Assembly: GCF_049965315.1 (NCBI RefSeq)
Contig: NZ_JBMFWL010000007.1
Span: 1-64,000 of the forward strand
Reading direction: 5' to 3'
From: Acidithiobacillus_B sp049965315
GTDB taxonomy: Bacteria > Pseudomonadota > Gammaproteobacteria > Acidithiobacillales > Acidithiobacillaceae
Length of the DNA: 64,000 nucleotides
The position numbers were made by a program, and so were the translations under genes. Positions 54,677 through 63,954 of the stretch are shown one piece after another; the first letter of the stretch is position 1; each line of letters begins with the position of its first letter. The notes beneath the pieces were generated by a model. It was given only the letters and a program-made list of their open reading frames with translations. It was not told the DNA's origin and did no database searches.

Positions 54677-55363
54677 TTAGGCGGAGCGCAGGAGCAGGCT
54701 CCCTTTCTCGCTCAGATAACGTTGCAGATGCTCTGGAAAATCGGGCATTACGGATCCCGCCACCTCGGGGAGTTCGAGCAATTGGGCTGCCCAACGGCGC
54801 AGTTTGCCCAAGGCCTCCCAGCGTGGCAATGGCCGCAGGGCATGGAGGATCTCCATGCGCATGAACAATGGCGCCAGGGCGGCATCCACCAGGCTGAATT
54901 TTTCGCCGGCAAAGAAGGGGCCGTCCCTCTGGGCTTTCTCCTGCAGGGCCGCTCCTCCCAAAGCGTGTTCCAGGCGTTCCAGTTTCTCGAAGAGCTGGCG
55001 GCTGGCCGCCGCAAAGCGCTCGTCGCCCTGGGCCGTCATCATCTGGTACTGATCCAGGATGGCGTCGGCGCCGAAGGCAATCCAGGCGCGATGCAGCGCG
55101 CGGGGGAGCGCTTCGCTGGGGTGCAGGGTGGGGAGAAAGGTTTCGTCGAGATATTCGTTGATGACGGTGGATTCAAAAAGGACCACGTCGTCATCCAGCC
55201 GCAGGCACGGCACCTTGCCCAGGGGGGCAATGGCCACGAACCACTCGGGCTTGTGGTAGAGGTCGATGTGCGTGAGGGTGAAGGGTACCTGCTTGTGCAG
55301 GAGGGTAATCACCGAGCGCTGCACGAAGGGGCAGAGGGGGAAACTGATGAGTTCCAAGCGCAT
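54677..55363 (-). CDS. Glutathione S-transferase-family protein
   Basis: 228 residues. The N-terminal thioredoxin-like domain has LISFPLCPFVQRSVITLLH, with a cysteine (Cys11) in the CPFVQR motif known from omega and lambda class GSTs, then PLGKVPCLRL and FESTVINEYL, the glutathione-binding cis-Pro and Glu-Ser pair. C-terminal helical domain. A thioltransferase or dehydroascorbate-reductase-like activity is inferred from the Cys. GGGAGGA precedes the ATG, right after metW. Confidence 0.88.
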   Translation of the reverse strand: MRLELISFPLCPFVQRSVITLLHKQVPFTLTHIDLYHKPEWFVAIAPLGKVPCLRLDDDVVLFESTVINEYLDETFLPTLHPSEALPRALHRAWIAFGADAILDQYQMMTAQGDERFAAASRQLFEKLERLEHALGGAALQEKAQRDGPFFAGEKFSLVDAALAPLFMRMEILHALRPLPRWEALGKLRRWAAQLLELPEVAGSVMPDFPEHLQRYLSEKGSLLLRSA

Positions 55364-55364
55364 A

Positions 55365-55987
55365 TCATTCCTCCCGTAGGGGGCTGGCCGCGACGCGGGC
55401 GCAGCGGTAGAGGGCCACTTCCCCAAAGAGATTGGGCAGGAGGCGATTGAGCCAGGTCTGCCGACGCTGATCATTGAGCACCACCCGCTGATGCACGGCC
55501 ACGCCATTTTCCCGGCACAAGGATTCAAAATCGCGAATGGTGCACAGATGAATGTTGGGCGTATTGTACCACGCATGGGGCAGCGCGTCTGTGACCGGCA
55601 TGCGCCCTTGCACGGCCAACTGCCAGCGGGCGTGCCAATGGCCCATATTGGGGAAGGTCACGATCACCTCGCGGCCCACGCGCAGCATCTCCAGCAGGAG
55701 ATCCAGGGGGAATTTGCTGGCCTGCAGGGTGAGGGAAAGGACTACGGTATCCACGCTCTGGTCACCGAAATTGCCCAGCCCGCCGTCCAGATCCTGCTGG
55801 ATGACCGGCACCCCGCGGCGAATGGCCGCCACCACCCGCGCCTCGTCGATCTCCACCCCGTAGCCGCTCACCCCATGTTCGGCGCGCAGGTAGGCCAGCA
55901 GGTCGCCCTCGCCGCAACCGAGGTCGAGAATCCGGCTGCCGGGCCGGATCCACCCGGCGATGATGGCCAGATCCGGGCGTAGCGCGC

Positions 55988-55991
<4 letters not shown>
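55365..55991 (-). CDS. metW: Methionine biosynthesis protein MetW
   Basis: 208-residue methyltransferase-fold protein. ILDLGCGEGDLLAYLR is the SAM-binding loop; VVLSLTLQASKFPLDLLLEM is the pattern typical of MetW. MetW occurs with MetX and is thought to form a complex with it and aid homoserine acylation. Its start overlaps the metX stop (ATGA), as in many Proteobacteria. Confidence 0.95.
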
Positions 55992-57139
<1,148 letters not shown>

Positions 57140-57190
57140 GGCGCTTTTTATGAGTTGAGGCGTAACGAGTCTAATCCCGTCCCGCATCAC

Positions 57191-58000
57191 TCACAATCCT
57201 CCGCCAGGGCTCATGCCGGACGGCGGGGTGGCGGCGGGGCCGAGGCCAACGGCTTGATCCGCGGCCAAGGCCTGTTCTCCGGCGTCCAGCCAACGCCACT
57301 GGCCGGCCCGCAAATCTCCCAGGGCCAGGCCGCCGATGGCCACCCGCAACAGGCGCAGCACGGTGACGCCCCGGGCGGCCAGGAGGCGGCGGATCTGGCG
57401 ATTGCGCCCTTCCCGCAGGATCATCTCCAGCCACTGCGTCTTGCCGCCGCAACGCAGTTCCCGCACCGCCATGGGCAGACAGGGCCGGCCGTCCAGCAAC
57501 GGCCCTGCGGCGAGCGTTTCCAGGCTGGCGGCATCCAGGGGCGGACGGATCTGCACGTGATAGGTCTTGGCTACATGGCTGGCGGGATCGAGGAGACGCT
57601 GGGCCCAGAGGGTATCGTTGCTAAAGAGCAGCAGACCCTCGCTGGCCTGGTCCAGGCGTCCCACCGGGATGAGCCAGGGTTCCTTCGGTATCAGGTCATA
57701 AACGGTGGGCCGACCGTGTTCGTCCCGATGGGTGGTGACGTAACCCCGCGCCTTGTGCAGCATGAGGCAGCACCGGGCTGCGGCGCCACGGTTCTGGTCA
57801 TCGATGCGTATGCGGGTCCCGTTGCGGGGAAAGCGCCGCTCCGGATCCCTGATGACCTCGCCATCGACGCGCACCCGTCCGGCGGCAATCCATTCCGCTG
57901 CCTCGCTGCGCGAGGCCAGCCCGCGCTTGGAGAGGATGCGCGCCAGGGCGCAGATCTGGGCCGTCTCCTTGCGCCGGGGCGCTTTTGGGTTATGCTTCAT
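57191..58000 (-). CDS. RsuA/RluB-family pseudouridine synthase
   Basis: 269 residues. S4 RNA-binding domain (about 19-65, RILSKRGLASRSEAAEWIAAG), catalytic domain with GRLDQASEGLLLFSND, where the Asp is the catalytic residue, and LREGRNRQIRRLLAARG near the end. It converts a uridine in rRNA; RluB, RluE or RsuA type cannot be fixed from motifs, RluB/RluF being likelier. A C-terminal extension of Gly/Pro/Ala is unconserved. It is divergent from the EncFtn gene with 40 bp between. Confidence 0.92.
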   Translation of the reverse strand: MKHNPKAPRRKETAQICALARILSKRGLASRSEAAEWIAAGRVRVDGEVIRDPERRFPRNGTRIRIDDQNRGAAARCCLMLHKARGYVTTHRDEHGRPTVYDLIPKEPWLIPVGRLDQASEGLLLFSNDTLWAQRLLDPASHVAKTYHVQIRPPLDAASLETLAAGPLLDGRPCLPMAVRELRCGGKTQWLEMILREGRNRQIRRLLAARGVTVLRLLRVAIGGLALGDLRAGQWRWLDAGEQALAADQAVGLGPAATPPSGMSPGGGL

Positions 58001-58040
58001 GGGATGCCTGTCTTATCCATTCGCTCGTAGGAGATGGCCC

Positions 58041-58352
58041 ATGGCCCATGAAGGTTTGCACGAAGCCCCCGAATCACTGCGCCCCGAAACCCTGGACGAA
58101 CACCGCGCCATCGCATCCCTGATGGAGGAGTTTGAGGCGGTGGACTGGTACCGGCAACGGGCGGACGCCTGCACGGACCCGGAACTGAAAGCCGTCCTGT
58201 TGCACAACATGAACGAAGAAATCGAGCACGCCAGCATGATCCTGGAGTGGCTGCGCCGCCGGATGCCGAGACTGGACAAGGAGCTCCGCGAGTACCTCTT
58301 CAAGGAAGGCTCCATCACGGGCCATGAGGCCGAGGCCATGGGCCATAGCTAA
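58041..58352 (+). CDS. Encapsulated-ferritin (EncFtn) family protein without a cargo tail
   Basis: 103 residues. The core from residue 18 on (LDEHRAIASLMEEFEAVDWY, then DPELKAVLLHNMNEEIEHAS) corresponds to the Rhodospirillum rubrum encapsulated ferritin. Expected metal and ferroxidase residues are kept: Glu30 (E32 of R. rubrum), Trp36/Tyr37, Glu60 and His63. It should form a dimer with the ferroxidase centre at the interface and oxidise Fe(II). The usual C-terminal loading peptide is absent: after LFKEGSITG there are only 9 residues. AGGAG precedes the ATG. No encapsulin is in the window. Confidence 0.88.
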   Translation: MAHEGLHEAPESLRPETLDEHRAIASLMEEFEAVDWYRQRADACTDPELKAVLLHNMNEEIEHASMILEWLRRRMPRLDKELREYLFKEGSITGHEAEAMGHS

Positions 58353-58390
58353 GCCCACCCGGGGCTGGCGCCCGTTTGCCCTGTACCCTT

Positions 58391-59587
58391 TCATGCCTGC
58401 GGGACCAGCCGCCGCACCCGGGAGACCGGCGGCAGGAAGCGGGCGCAAAGGTCGTTGTAAAAATCCAGGCCGCGGGCGCTGGGCCGCAGGATGCCGTCCT
58501 GGAGATGGAGGAGGCCATCGGCTTCGGCCTGCAGGAGTTGCGGCAGGACGCCTTCCAGGGCCAGGCCGGTGCGCTCCGTAAACAGTCCCTCCGCAACCCC
58601 GCCGGGCAGGCGCAGGGCGTTGAGCATGAACTCAAAGGGCAACTCGGCCGCGGCGATGCGCTCGCGCTCCCCGATCTGGGGCAGGGTAGCCAAAGCGTCG
58701 GCCATGTAGCTCTCCGGCCGTGCTGGCTTGCGGGTGCGCCAGATCCCGTCCGGGAGGGTGATCTTGCCGTGGGCCCCGGCGCCAATACCCAGATAATCGC
58801 CGTATCGCCAGTAATGGAGGTTATGCCGGCAGGCGTGGCCGGCCCGGGCATGGGCCGAGATTTCATAGCGGGGGAGGCCCGCCGTCGCCAAGCGTTCGCG
58901 CAGGGCCAGCTCCATGTCGGCGGCCAGGTCGGCATCGGGCATTCGGGCCGGTGGCTGGGCGGCAAAGGGGGTGCCCGCCTCCAGGGTAAGCTGGTACAAG
59001 GACAGGTGCGGGGGGGAAAAAGCCAGGGCCGTTTCCAGATCGGCCAGGGCGGCCGCCAGATCCTGGCCGGGCAGGGCGAAGATGAGGTCGAGATTGAAGC
59101 TGGCAAAACCGGCCTCGGCCGCCGCCGCGCCGGCCCGGCGGGCGGCGGCGCCATCGTGGATGCGCCCCAGCACCCGCAACAGGCCATCGTCAAAGGACTG
59201 GATGCCCAGGGACAGGCGGGTGATCCCGGCGTCGCGGTAGGCGCGAAAGGCCGCAGTCTCGATGGCGCCGGGGTTGGCCTCCATGCTGATTTCCGCCCCC
59301 GGCTGCAGGCGCAGGCGCGCGCGCAGCTCCCCGAGGAGATGATCGATGGCCGCCGGCGGAAAGAGGCTGGGCGTCCCGCCGCCGAAAAAAATGCTGCCGA
59401 TGCGGCGTCCCCAGATCCACGGCAGTTCGCGCTCCAGATCGGCCAGCAAGGCCGCCGTGTAGCGCTCGACGGGCACGCTAGCGGGGGCGACGTGGGAGTT
59501 GAAGTCGCAATAGGGGCACTTGGCCTTGCACCAGGGCAGATGCACATAGAGCGAGAGGACGGAGGGGGGCTGTAGGGTTATACTCAT
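58391..59587 (-). CDS. hemW: Radical-SAM heme chaperone HemW
   Basis: 398 residues. The SAM cluster motif is WCKAKCPYC (CxxxCxxC) following LSLYVHLP, and FFGGGTPSL is the glycine-rich SAM-binding segment. HemW-type C-terminal domain, and no fourth cysteine right after the motif as CPO HemN would need (here CPYCDF). It binds heme and delivers it to membrane proteins. Convergent with EncFtn, divergent from the LON-domain gene. Often next to rdgB in Proteobacteria; here rdgB is 2 kb away. Confidence 0.92.
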   Translation of the reverse strand: MSITLQPPSVLSLYVHLPWCKAKCPYCDFNSHVAPASVPVERYTAALLADLERELPWIWGRRIGSIFFGGGTPSLFPPAAIDHLLGELRARLRLQPGAEISMEANPGAIETAAFRAYRDAGITRLSLGIQSFDDGLLRVLGRIHDGAAARRAGAAAAEAGFASFNLDLIFALPGQDLAAALADLETALAFSPPHLSLYQLTLEAGTPFAAQPPARMPDADLAADMELALRERLATAGLPRYEISAHARAGHACRHNLHYWRYGDYLGIGAGAHGKITLPDGIWRTRKPARPESYMADALATLPQIGERERIAAAELPFEFMLNALRLPGGVAEGLFTERTGLALEGVLPQLLQAEADGLLHLQDGILRPSARGLDFYNDLCARFLPPVSRVRRLVPQA

Positions 59588-59620
59588 AACTGGTTTTCGA
59601 CCTGGCTCAGGGATGTGGCG

Positions 59621-60190
59621 ATGGGGAATGATCGGGTGACACCGCTATTTTTGCTCCGCACCGTGCTGTTTCCACAGGGTCTGCTCGCCCTGCGCGTTTT
59701 TGAGCCCCGTTACCTCGACATGATCAGCGCCAGCCTGCGCCACGGCGAGGATTTTGGCATTTGCCTGATCCGCAGCGGCGGGGAGATTGGGCAGGGGGCC
59801 GTGCCCGCCGGCGTCGGCACCCTGGCGCGGGTCGTGGACTGGGGCGGGGAGGCGGGCGTTTTGCATATTCAGGTCGAGGGGCAGGAGCGGTTCAGTATCG
59901 TCGACTGGGAGTATCAGGGGCAACTGGCCCAGGCGCGAATCAAATGCTGGCCGGCGGAGCCCATCCTCCCCATTCCCCGTGAAGTGGGCGATCTCCTGCC
60001 CATCCTGGCGGAATTGCTGGGCGACGCCGGCGCGGTGCGCCAGCTCGATGCCAGCCGTGCCGGCATGCACTTGGCGCAAGCCTTGCCGGCACCGGCGGAA
60101 GACAAGCAGCGGCTGCTGGAGCTGCAGGACCCACTGGAGCGGCTGCGGCGTATCCGCACCCTCCTGCGCGGTGAAGGGCCCCAAGCCTGA
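59621..60190 (+). CDS. LON substrate-binding-domain protein
   Basis: 189 residues from the ATG at 59621 (a GTG at 59615 is possible). It is one LON N-terminal (PUA-like) domain: PLFLLRTVLFPQGLLALRVFEPRY is the hallmark of this domain (shown in part), then FGICLI and VDWGGEAGVLHIQVEG. No ATPase or protease domain follows, so it is a stand-alone protein such as the YcaP/CRBN-related set whose role is unknown. Confidence 0.85.
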   Translation: MGNDRVTPLFLLRTVLFPQGLLALRVFEPRYLDMISASLRHGEDFGICLIRSGGEIGQGAVPAGVGTLARVVDWGGEAGVLHIQVEGQERFSIVDWEYQGQLAQARIKCWPAEPILPIPREVGDLLPILAELLGDAGAVRQLDASRAGMHLAQALPAPAEDKQRLLELQDPLERLRRIRTLLRGEGPQA

Positions 60191-60220
60191 GCTGCGGCAG
60201 CTTCCCCGCCGGGCAATGGC

Positions 60221-60715
60221 TCAGTGCTTGCCCTTGCCATAAATATAGGTGGAAAAGTCCGTGTAACCCTGGGACAGGTTGCGGAAGAGATGATCCAGAC
60301 TGATGATCGCCTGTTCGAGGATGTTCACCGTAATGTAGGGTTTTTCCACCTTCAGCCGCTGATAACGGGCCCTGGTGAGGACCAGGACCTGGGTATCGTC
60401 GCTCTTGGCGATGATCCGGGCGCTGCGCGGCTGGCGGTCAAAGAACGACATCTCGCCGGCCATCTCTCCTTCCTGCACGCGCACCACCTCCACCTCATCG
60501 CCATCGGCCGTATGGTGGATGATGGCCATCTCCCCCTTGACGCAGAAAAACAGGGCTTCCCCCAGGCTGCCCCATTCGGCAATGACCTGATCGGCATGAA
60601 AATGCGCATGGGTGACGTATTCGGCCAGGGTCTGGATCTCGCTCATGGTGAGGGACTGGGCGAGGTGATGCTGTTTGAGGAATTGGGTGATCTCTACATG
60701 GGGGATGCCGGGCAT
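60221..60715 (-). CDS. Cyclic-nucleotide-binding domain protein
   Basis: 164 residues, a single cNMP-binding beta-roll (about 20-140). GEALFFCVKGEMAIIHHT and GEMAGEMSFFDRQPRSARI give the phosphate-binding cassette, with Glu and Arg at the expected positions. There is no DNA-binding domain after it, so it is not a CRP-like regulator as such; it may regulate a partner. AGGAGG precedes the ATG. Divergent from rph across 135 bp. Confidence 0.85.
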   Translation of the reverse strand: MPGIPHVEITQFLKQHHLAQSLTMSEIQTLAEYVTHAHFHADQVIAEWGSLGEALFFCVKGEMAIIHHTADGDEVEVVRVQEGEMAGEMSFFDRQPRSARIIAKSDDTQVLVLTRARYQRLKVEKPYITVNILEQAIISLDHLFRNLSQGYTDFSTYIYGKGKH

Positions 60716-60850
60716 GGGTAACGCCTCCTACTCCAATCGTCATTTTTTGCTAGTATAGGGCCAAGGTCGGCCCCGGCGACAGCCCCACCCCTTTCCCCCG
60801 GCGTCCGGCAGGGTACAATGCCTCGCCATTTCCCCCTAGAGAGCCTCCAG

Positions 60851-61579
60851 ATGACGCGTCCCAGTGGAAGAAACGCCAACGCCCTGCGCCCGGTCCAGAT
60901 TATCCGCCACTTTACCAAGCACGCCGAGGGCTCGGTGCTCATCGCCTGTGGCGATACCAAGGTGTTGTGTACCGCCAGCGTCGAGGAGCGGGTGCCGCCC
61001 TTCCTGCGAGGCGCGGGCAAGGGCTGGGTGACGGCGGAATACAGCATGTTGCCGCGCGCCACCCGGGAACGAGTGGCCCGGGAGTCGGCCAAAGGGCGCA
61101 TTGGCGGGCGTACCCACGAAATCCAGCGGCTCATTGGCCGCAGTTTGCGCGCCGCCGTAGATCTGAAAGGCTTGGGCGAGCGCACCCTCTGGGTGGATTG
61201 CGATGTCCTGCAGGCCGACGGCGGTACGCGCACGGCCAGCATCACCGGTGCCTGTCTGGCCGTGGCCGATGCGTTGCTGCACCTCCGGGAGCAGGAGCGC
61301 ATCGCCACCCTTCCCCTCAGGGACTGGGTCGCGGCGATCTCCGTAGGGGTGTACCAGGGCGAGGCGGTGCTGGATCTGGATTACGCCGAGGACAGTACGG
61401 CGGAGGTGGACATGAATGTGGTCATGACCGGGCGCGGCGACTTCGTCGAGGTACAGGGTACGGCCGAAGGTGCGCCGTTTTCGGGGGCGCAGATGGAGCA
61501 GATGCTCTCTCTGGCCCGGGTCGGCATCGACGATCTCCTCGCCCTGCAGCGTCGGGAATTCCCCGAGATCGAGCGATGA
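60851..61579 (+). CDS. rph: Ribonuclease PH
   Basis: 242 residues from the ATG at 60851. Phosphorolytic 3'-5' exoribonuclease acting on tRNA tails. RPSGRNANALRPV at the start, GSVLIACGDTKVLCTASVE, AEYSMLPRATRER and RTLWVDCDVLQADGGTRTAS (conserved catalytic patch) are diagnostic. Length is as expected. It overlaps rdgB by 4 nt (ATGA), the common rph-rdgB pair. Confidence 0.97.
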   Translation: MTRPSGRNANALRPVQIIRHFTKHAEGSVLIACGDTKVLCTASVEERVPPFLRGAGKGWVTAEYSMLPRATRERVARESAKGRIGGRTHEIQRLIGRSLRAAVDLKGLGERTLWVDCDVLQADGGTRTASITGACLAVADALLHLREQERIATLPLRDWVAAISVGVYQGEAVLDLDYAEDSTAEVDMNVVMTGRGDFVEVQGTAEGAPFSGAQMEQMLSLARVGIDDLLALQRREFPEIER

Positions 61580-62205
61580 CGGAATTGGTGCTGGCTACGG
61601 GCAATCCGGGCAAGCTGCGGGAATTGACCCCGCCTTTGGCCGCCTTGGGCTTTACCCTGCACATTCAGGCGGACCTGGGCATTGCTGCCGTTGACGAAAC
61701 GGCCGGGACCTTCGTGGAGAACGCCTTGCTCAAGGCCCGCCATGCGGCGCAGTGCAGCGGGATGGCAGCGCTGGCCGAGGATTCCGGGCTCTGCGTTCCC
61801 GCCCTCGGCGGCGCTCCGGGCCTCTTTTCGGCCCGTTATGCGGGAGAGCGGGCGACGGATGCGGAAAATAACGCGAAGCTCCTGCGCGCCATGGAGTTGC
61901 TGGAGGGTAGCGCGCGCCAGGCCTATTTTACCTGCTGCATGGTGTACTTGACCGGGGCGGACGACCCCTCACCGCTGATCGGTCAGGGTTTCTGGTTCGG
62001 CGAGATCGGCAGGGCCCCACGGGGCCGCGGAGGCTTCGGCTACGACCCCATTTTTTATCCGGCCGGGCTGGGGGGCAGCGCTGCGGAACTGGACGGCCCG
62101 CAAAAAGGCGCCCTCAGCCATCGTGGCGCGGCCTTACGCGCCTTGCTGGCGCTATTGCGCCAACAAGGCTACTCCTCCCCCCAGCCCGCCTCCCCTAGGG
62201 ACTGA
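61576..62205 (+). CDS. rdgB: XTP/dITP diphosphatase RdgB
   Basis: 209 residues. It removes pyrophosphate from XTP, dITP and other non-canonical purine nucleotides. LVLATGNPGKLREL at the start, ALAEDSGLCVPALGGAPGLFSARYAG and GRGGFGYDPIFYP are the Ham1/RdgB motifs. The 3' end overlaps the convergent sigma-factor gene by 37 bp. Confidence 0.96.
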   Translation: MTELVLATGNPGKLRELTPPLAALGFTLHIQADLGIAAVDETAGTFVENALLKARHAAQCSGMAALAEDSGLCVPALGGAPGLFSARYAGERATDAENNAKLLRAMELLEGSARQAYFTCCMVYLTGADDPSPLIGQGFWFGEIGRAPRGRGGFGYDPIFYPAGLGGSAAELDGPQKGALSHRGAALRALLALLRQQGYSSPQPASPRD

Positions 62206-63020
62206 CGCAAGCGACCCAGGGCGCGCACCTGGAGCTGCCGGACGGCCTCGCGGCTGACGCCCATGCGCTCGGCGACCGCCTCCAGGGTCATGGGGGCGTC
62301 GCCATAGAGGCCATAGCGATAAATCATGACCTCCCGTTGCTTGTCATTGAGCTGGAGCAATTGCGCGCGGAGCGCCTTGCAGAGGGAGGCCTGATCATAA
62401 TCCGCAGCCGGGCTGCCCAGCTCGCCGCTGGCCATCTCCATGCGGCTGGGGCCGTCATGGATCTCTTCATCCAGGGAACAGACCCGGATGTCGGCAAAGT
62501 CCAGCGCGCGCAGGGTGCTTTCCCGCACCCCGAGGGCGCGGCGACGGTTTTCGCGCTGTTCCGGAGCGGGGGTATCCGCCTCCTCGCCGCGCTGCAGGTA
62601 GGCGTGCAGGGATTTGGCGAGATAATCGGGCAGCCGGATGAAGCGGGCACGGATCAGGGCGCGTTGCATGGCTTCCCGTACCCACCAGGTGGCGTAGCTG
62701 GAAAAGCGGGTGCCCATGTCCGGGCGGAAGCGGTCGGCAGCGCGCATGAGACCCATGTAGCCTTCCTGGATCAGATCTTCATGACTGAGGCCCTTGTTGC
62801 GGTAGGATCGGGCTACTGCGCGCACCAGGGGAATGTGCGCCGACACCAGCGTGGCGCGCGCGGTTTCATCGCCCTGATGCTGGCGGCGGACCAGTTCCAG
62901 CTCCTGCTGCTGACTTAAAAATGGGCTGCTCGCTTCGGGGCCGGTTTTGTTCCCTGCTTCCGGCAGTGGTGGTGGCAGTGGAAAATCAACTGGTGCTATG
63001 GTGCTGAGCTTGGCGTGCAT
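62169..63020 (-). CDS. RpoS-like group 2 sigma-70 factor
   Basis: 283 residues. Region 2 has AHIPLVRAVARSYRNKGLSH, EDLIQEGYMGLMRAADRF and FSSYATWWVREAMQRAL (core-binding, -10 recognition); region 4 has MTLEAVAERMGVSREAVRQL, a helix-turn-helix for the -35. It is shorter at the N-terminus than RpoD and lacks region 1.1, consistent with a group 2 factor for stationary phase or stress. Weaker similarity to RpoH exists. Upstream a TTGACA -35-like box lies at good spacing (below). It overlaps rdgB at the 3' end. Confidence 0.85.
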   Translation of the reverse strand: MHAKLSTIAPVDFPLPPPLPEAGNKTGPEASSPFLSQQQELELVRRQHQGDETARATLVSAHIPLVRAVARSYRNKGLSHEDLIQEGYMGLMRAADRFRPDMGTRFSSYATWWVREAMQRALIRARFIRLPDYLAKSLHAYLQRGEEADTPAPEQRENRRRALGVRESTLRALDFADIRVCSLDEEIHDGPSRMEMASGELGSPAADYDQASLCKALRAQLLQLNDKQREVMIYRYGLYGDAPMTLEAVAERMGVSREAVRQLQVRALGRLRQSLGEAGWGEE

Positions 63021-63106
63021 CGTTTCTCCCTGCTGCTACTCTTAAGAAAAGCATATAACATACTTATCTAATATATTATTTCTTATAGATTTTATGCATT
63101 GTGAAT

Positions 63107-63135
63107 ATTAGTATTCTTTTTTATCCGACTGTCAA
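63107..63135 (-). promoter_or_regulatory. Candidate promoter for the sigma-factor gene
   Basis: On the minus strand a perfect TTGACA (63135-63130) is followed after 17 bp by ACTAAT (63112-63107), four of six of the -10. The start would lie near 63100, leaving an about 80-nt leader that is very A/T-rich. Confidence 0.5.
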
Positions 63136-63212
63136 GTCCTCAGGGGAAGCCGTGAAAAGGGCAGGGCGTTGGCGGATGGCCGCGAGCAGCCCCGGCGCGG
63201 CGGCCTCGCCTT

Positions 63213-63241
63213 TTGACTCGCGCTCCTCTCCTGCCTATACT
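63213..63241 (+). promoter_or_regulatory. Sigma-70 promoter for rpsU
   Basis: TTGACT (63213-63218), 17-bp spacer, TATACT (63236-63241): five of six at both hexamers with ideal spacing. Transcription would start near 63248 with a 45-nt leader to the rpsU ATG. This is the best promoter match seen in the window. Confidence 0.8.
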
Positions 63242-63292
63242 ATTGGCCCTTATTGCCAACCATATTGTTTCCGAAGAGGTTAAGACCCCAAC

Positions 63293-63508
63293 ATGCCAAC
63301 CGTTCGCGTCAAAGAGAATGAGCCCTTCGAGGTCGCACTGCGTCGCTTCAAGCGTTCCTGTGAGAAGGCCGGCGTCCTTACCGAGGTGCGTCGCCGCGAG
63401 TTTTACGAAAAGCCCACCGAGGAGCGCAAGCGCAAGGCGGCCGCGGCGCGCAAGCGCGCGCTGAAGCGTATGCGTCGCCAGCAGCTACGGTTGGTACGGC
63501 TCTATTGA
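63293..63508 (+). CDS. rpsU: 30S ribosomal protein bS21
   Basis: 71 residues, highly basic. VRVKENEPFEVALRRFKRSC is the diagnostic start, and the C-terminal half is nearly all Lys, Arg and Ala. bS21 sits near the anti-Shine-Dalgarno region and aids initiation. It heads the rpsU-yqeY transcript; its stop overlaps the yqeY start by one base. The Shine-Dalgarno (GAGG) is about 13 nt before the ATG, a little long. Confidence 0.97.
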   Translation: MPTVRVKENEPFEVALRRFKRSCEKAGVLTEVRRREFYEKPTEERKRKAAAARKRALKRMRRQQLRLVRLY

Positions 63509-63954
63509 TGAGCTTGCGCGAGCGCATCCAGGAGGATATGAAGGCTGCCATGCGCGCCCGGGAAGCCGAGCGGCTGGGGACCATACGCATGCTTCTGGCC
63601 GCCGTCAAACAGCGCGAGATTGACGAGCGCCGCGTCCTTGAGGAAGCGGAGGTACTCAGTCTGGTGGATAAGCTGATCAAGCAGCGCAAGGATTCGGCGA
63701 GCCAGTTCAGTGCTGGCGGGCGCCCGGATCTTGCCGAAAAAGAGGAGGCCGAAATCGTCGTCCTCTCTGATTACCTGCCGGAACCCTTGGCGCCAGAGGC
63801 TATCGATGCCCTCATCGGCGAGGCGATCCTGGCCGTTGGCGCGACCAACCCCCGCGATATGGGCAAGGTGCTCAGCACCCTGCGCCCGCAGATGCAGGGA
63901 CGTGCCGACATGGCGCTGGTGGCGGATAAGGTGAAGGCCCGCCTCCAGCCGTGA
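63508..63954 (+). CDS. yqeY: GatB/YqeY-domain protein
   Basis: 148 residues from the ATG at 63508; a TTG one codon earlier lies within the rpsU stop. The YqeY fold shows as MSLRERIQEDMKAAMRA, LGTIRMLLAAVKQREI and LSDYLPEPLAPEAIDALI, with a final GRADMALVADKVKARL. It is related to the tail of GatB and to the tRNA-binding part of amidotransferase; stand-alone YqeY may bind charged tRNA. It follows rpsU directly as in many bacteria. Confidence 0.93.
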   Translation: MSLRERIQEDMKAAMRAREAERLGTIRMLLAAVKQREIDERRVLEEAEVLSLVDKLIKQRKDSASQFSAGGRPDLAEKEEAEIVVLSDYLPEPLAPEAIDALIGEAILAVGATNPRDMGKVLSTLRPQMQGRADMALVADKVKARLQP

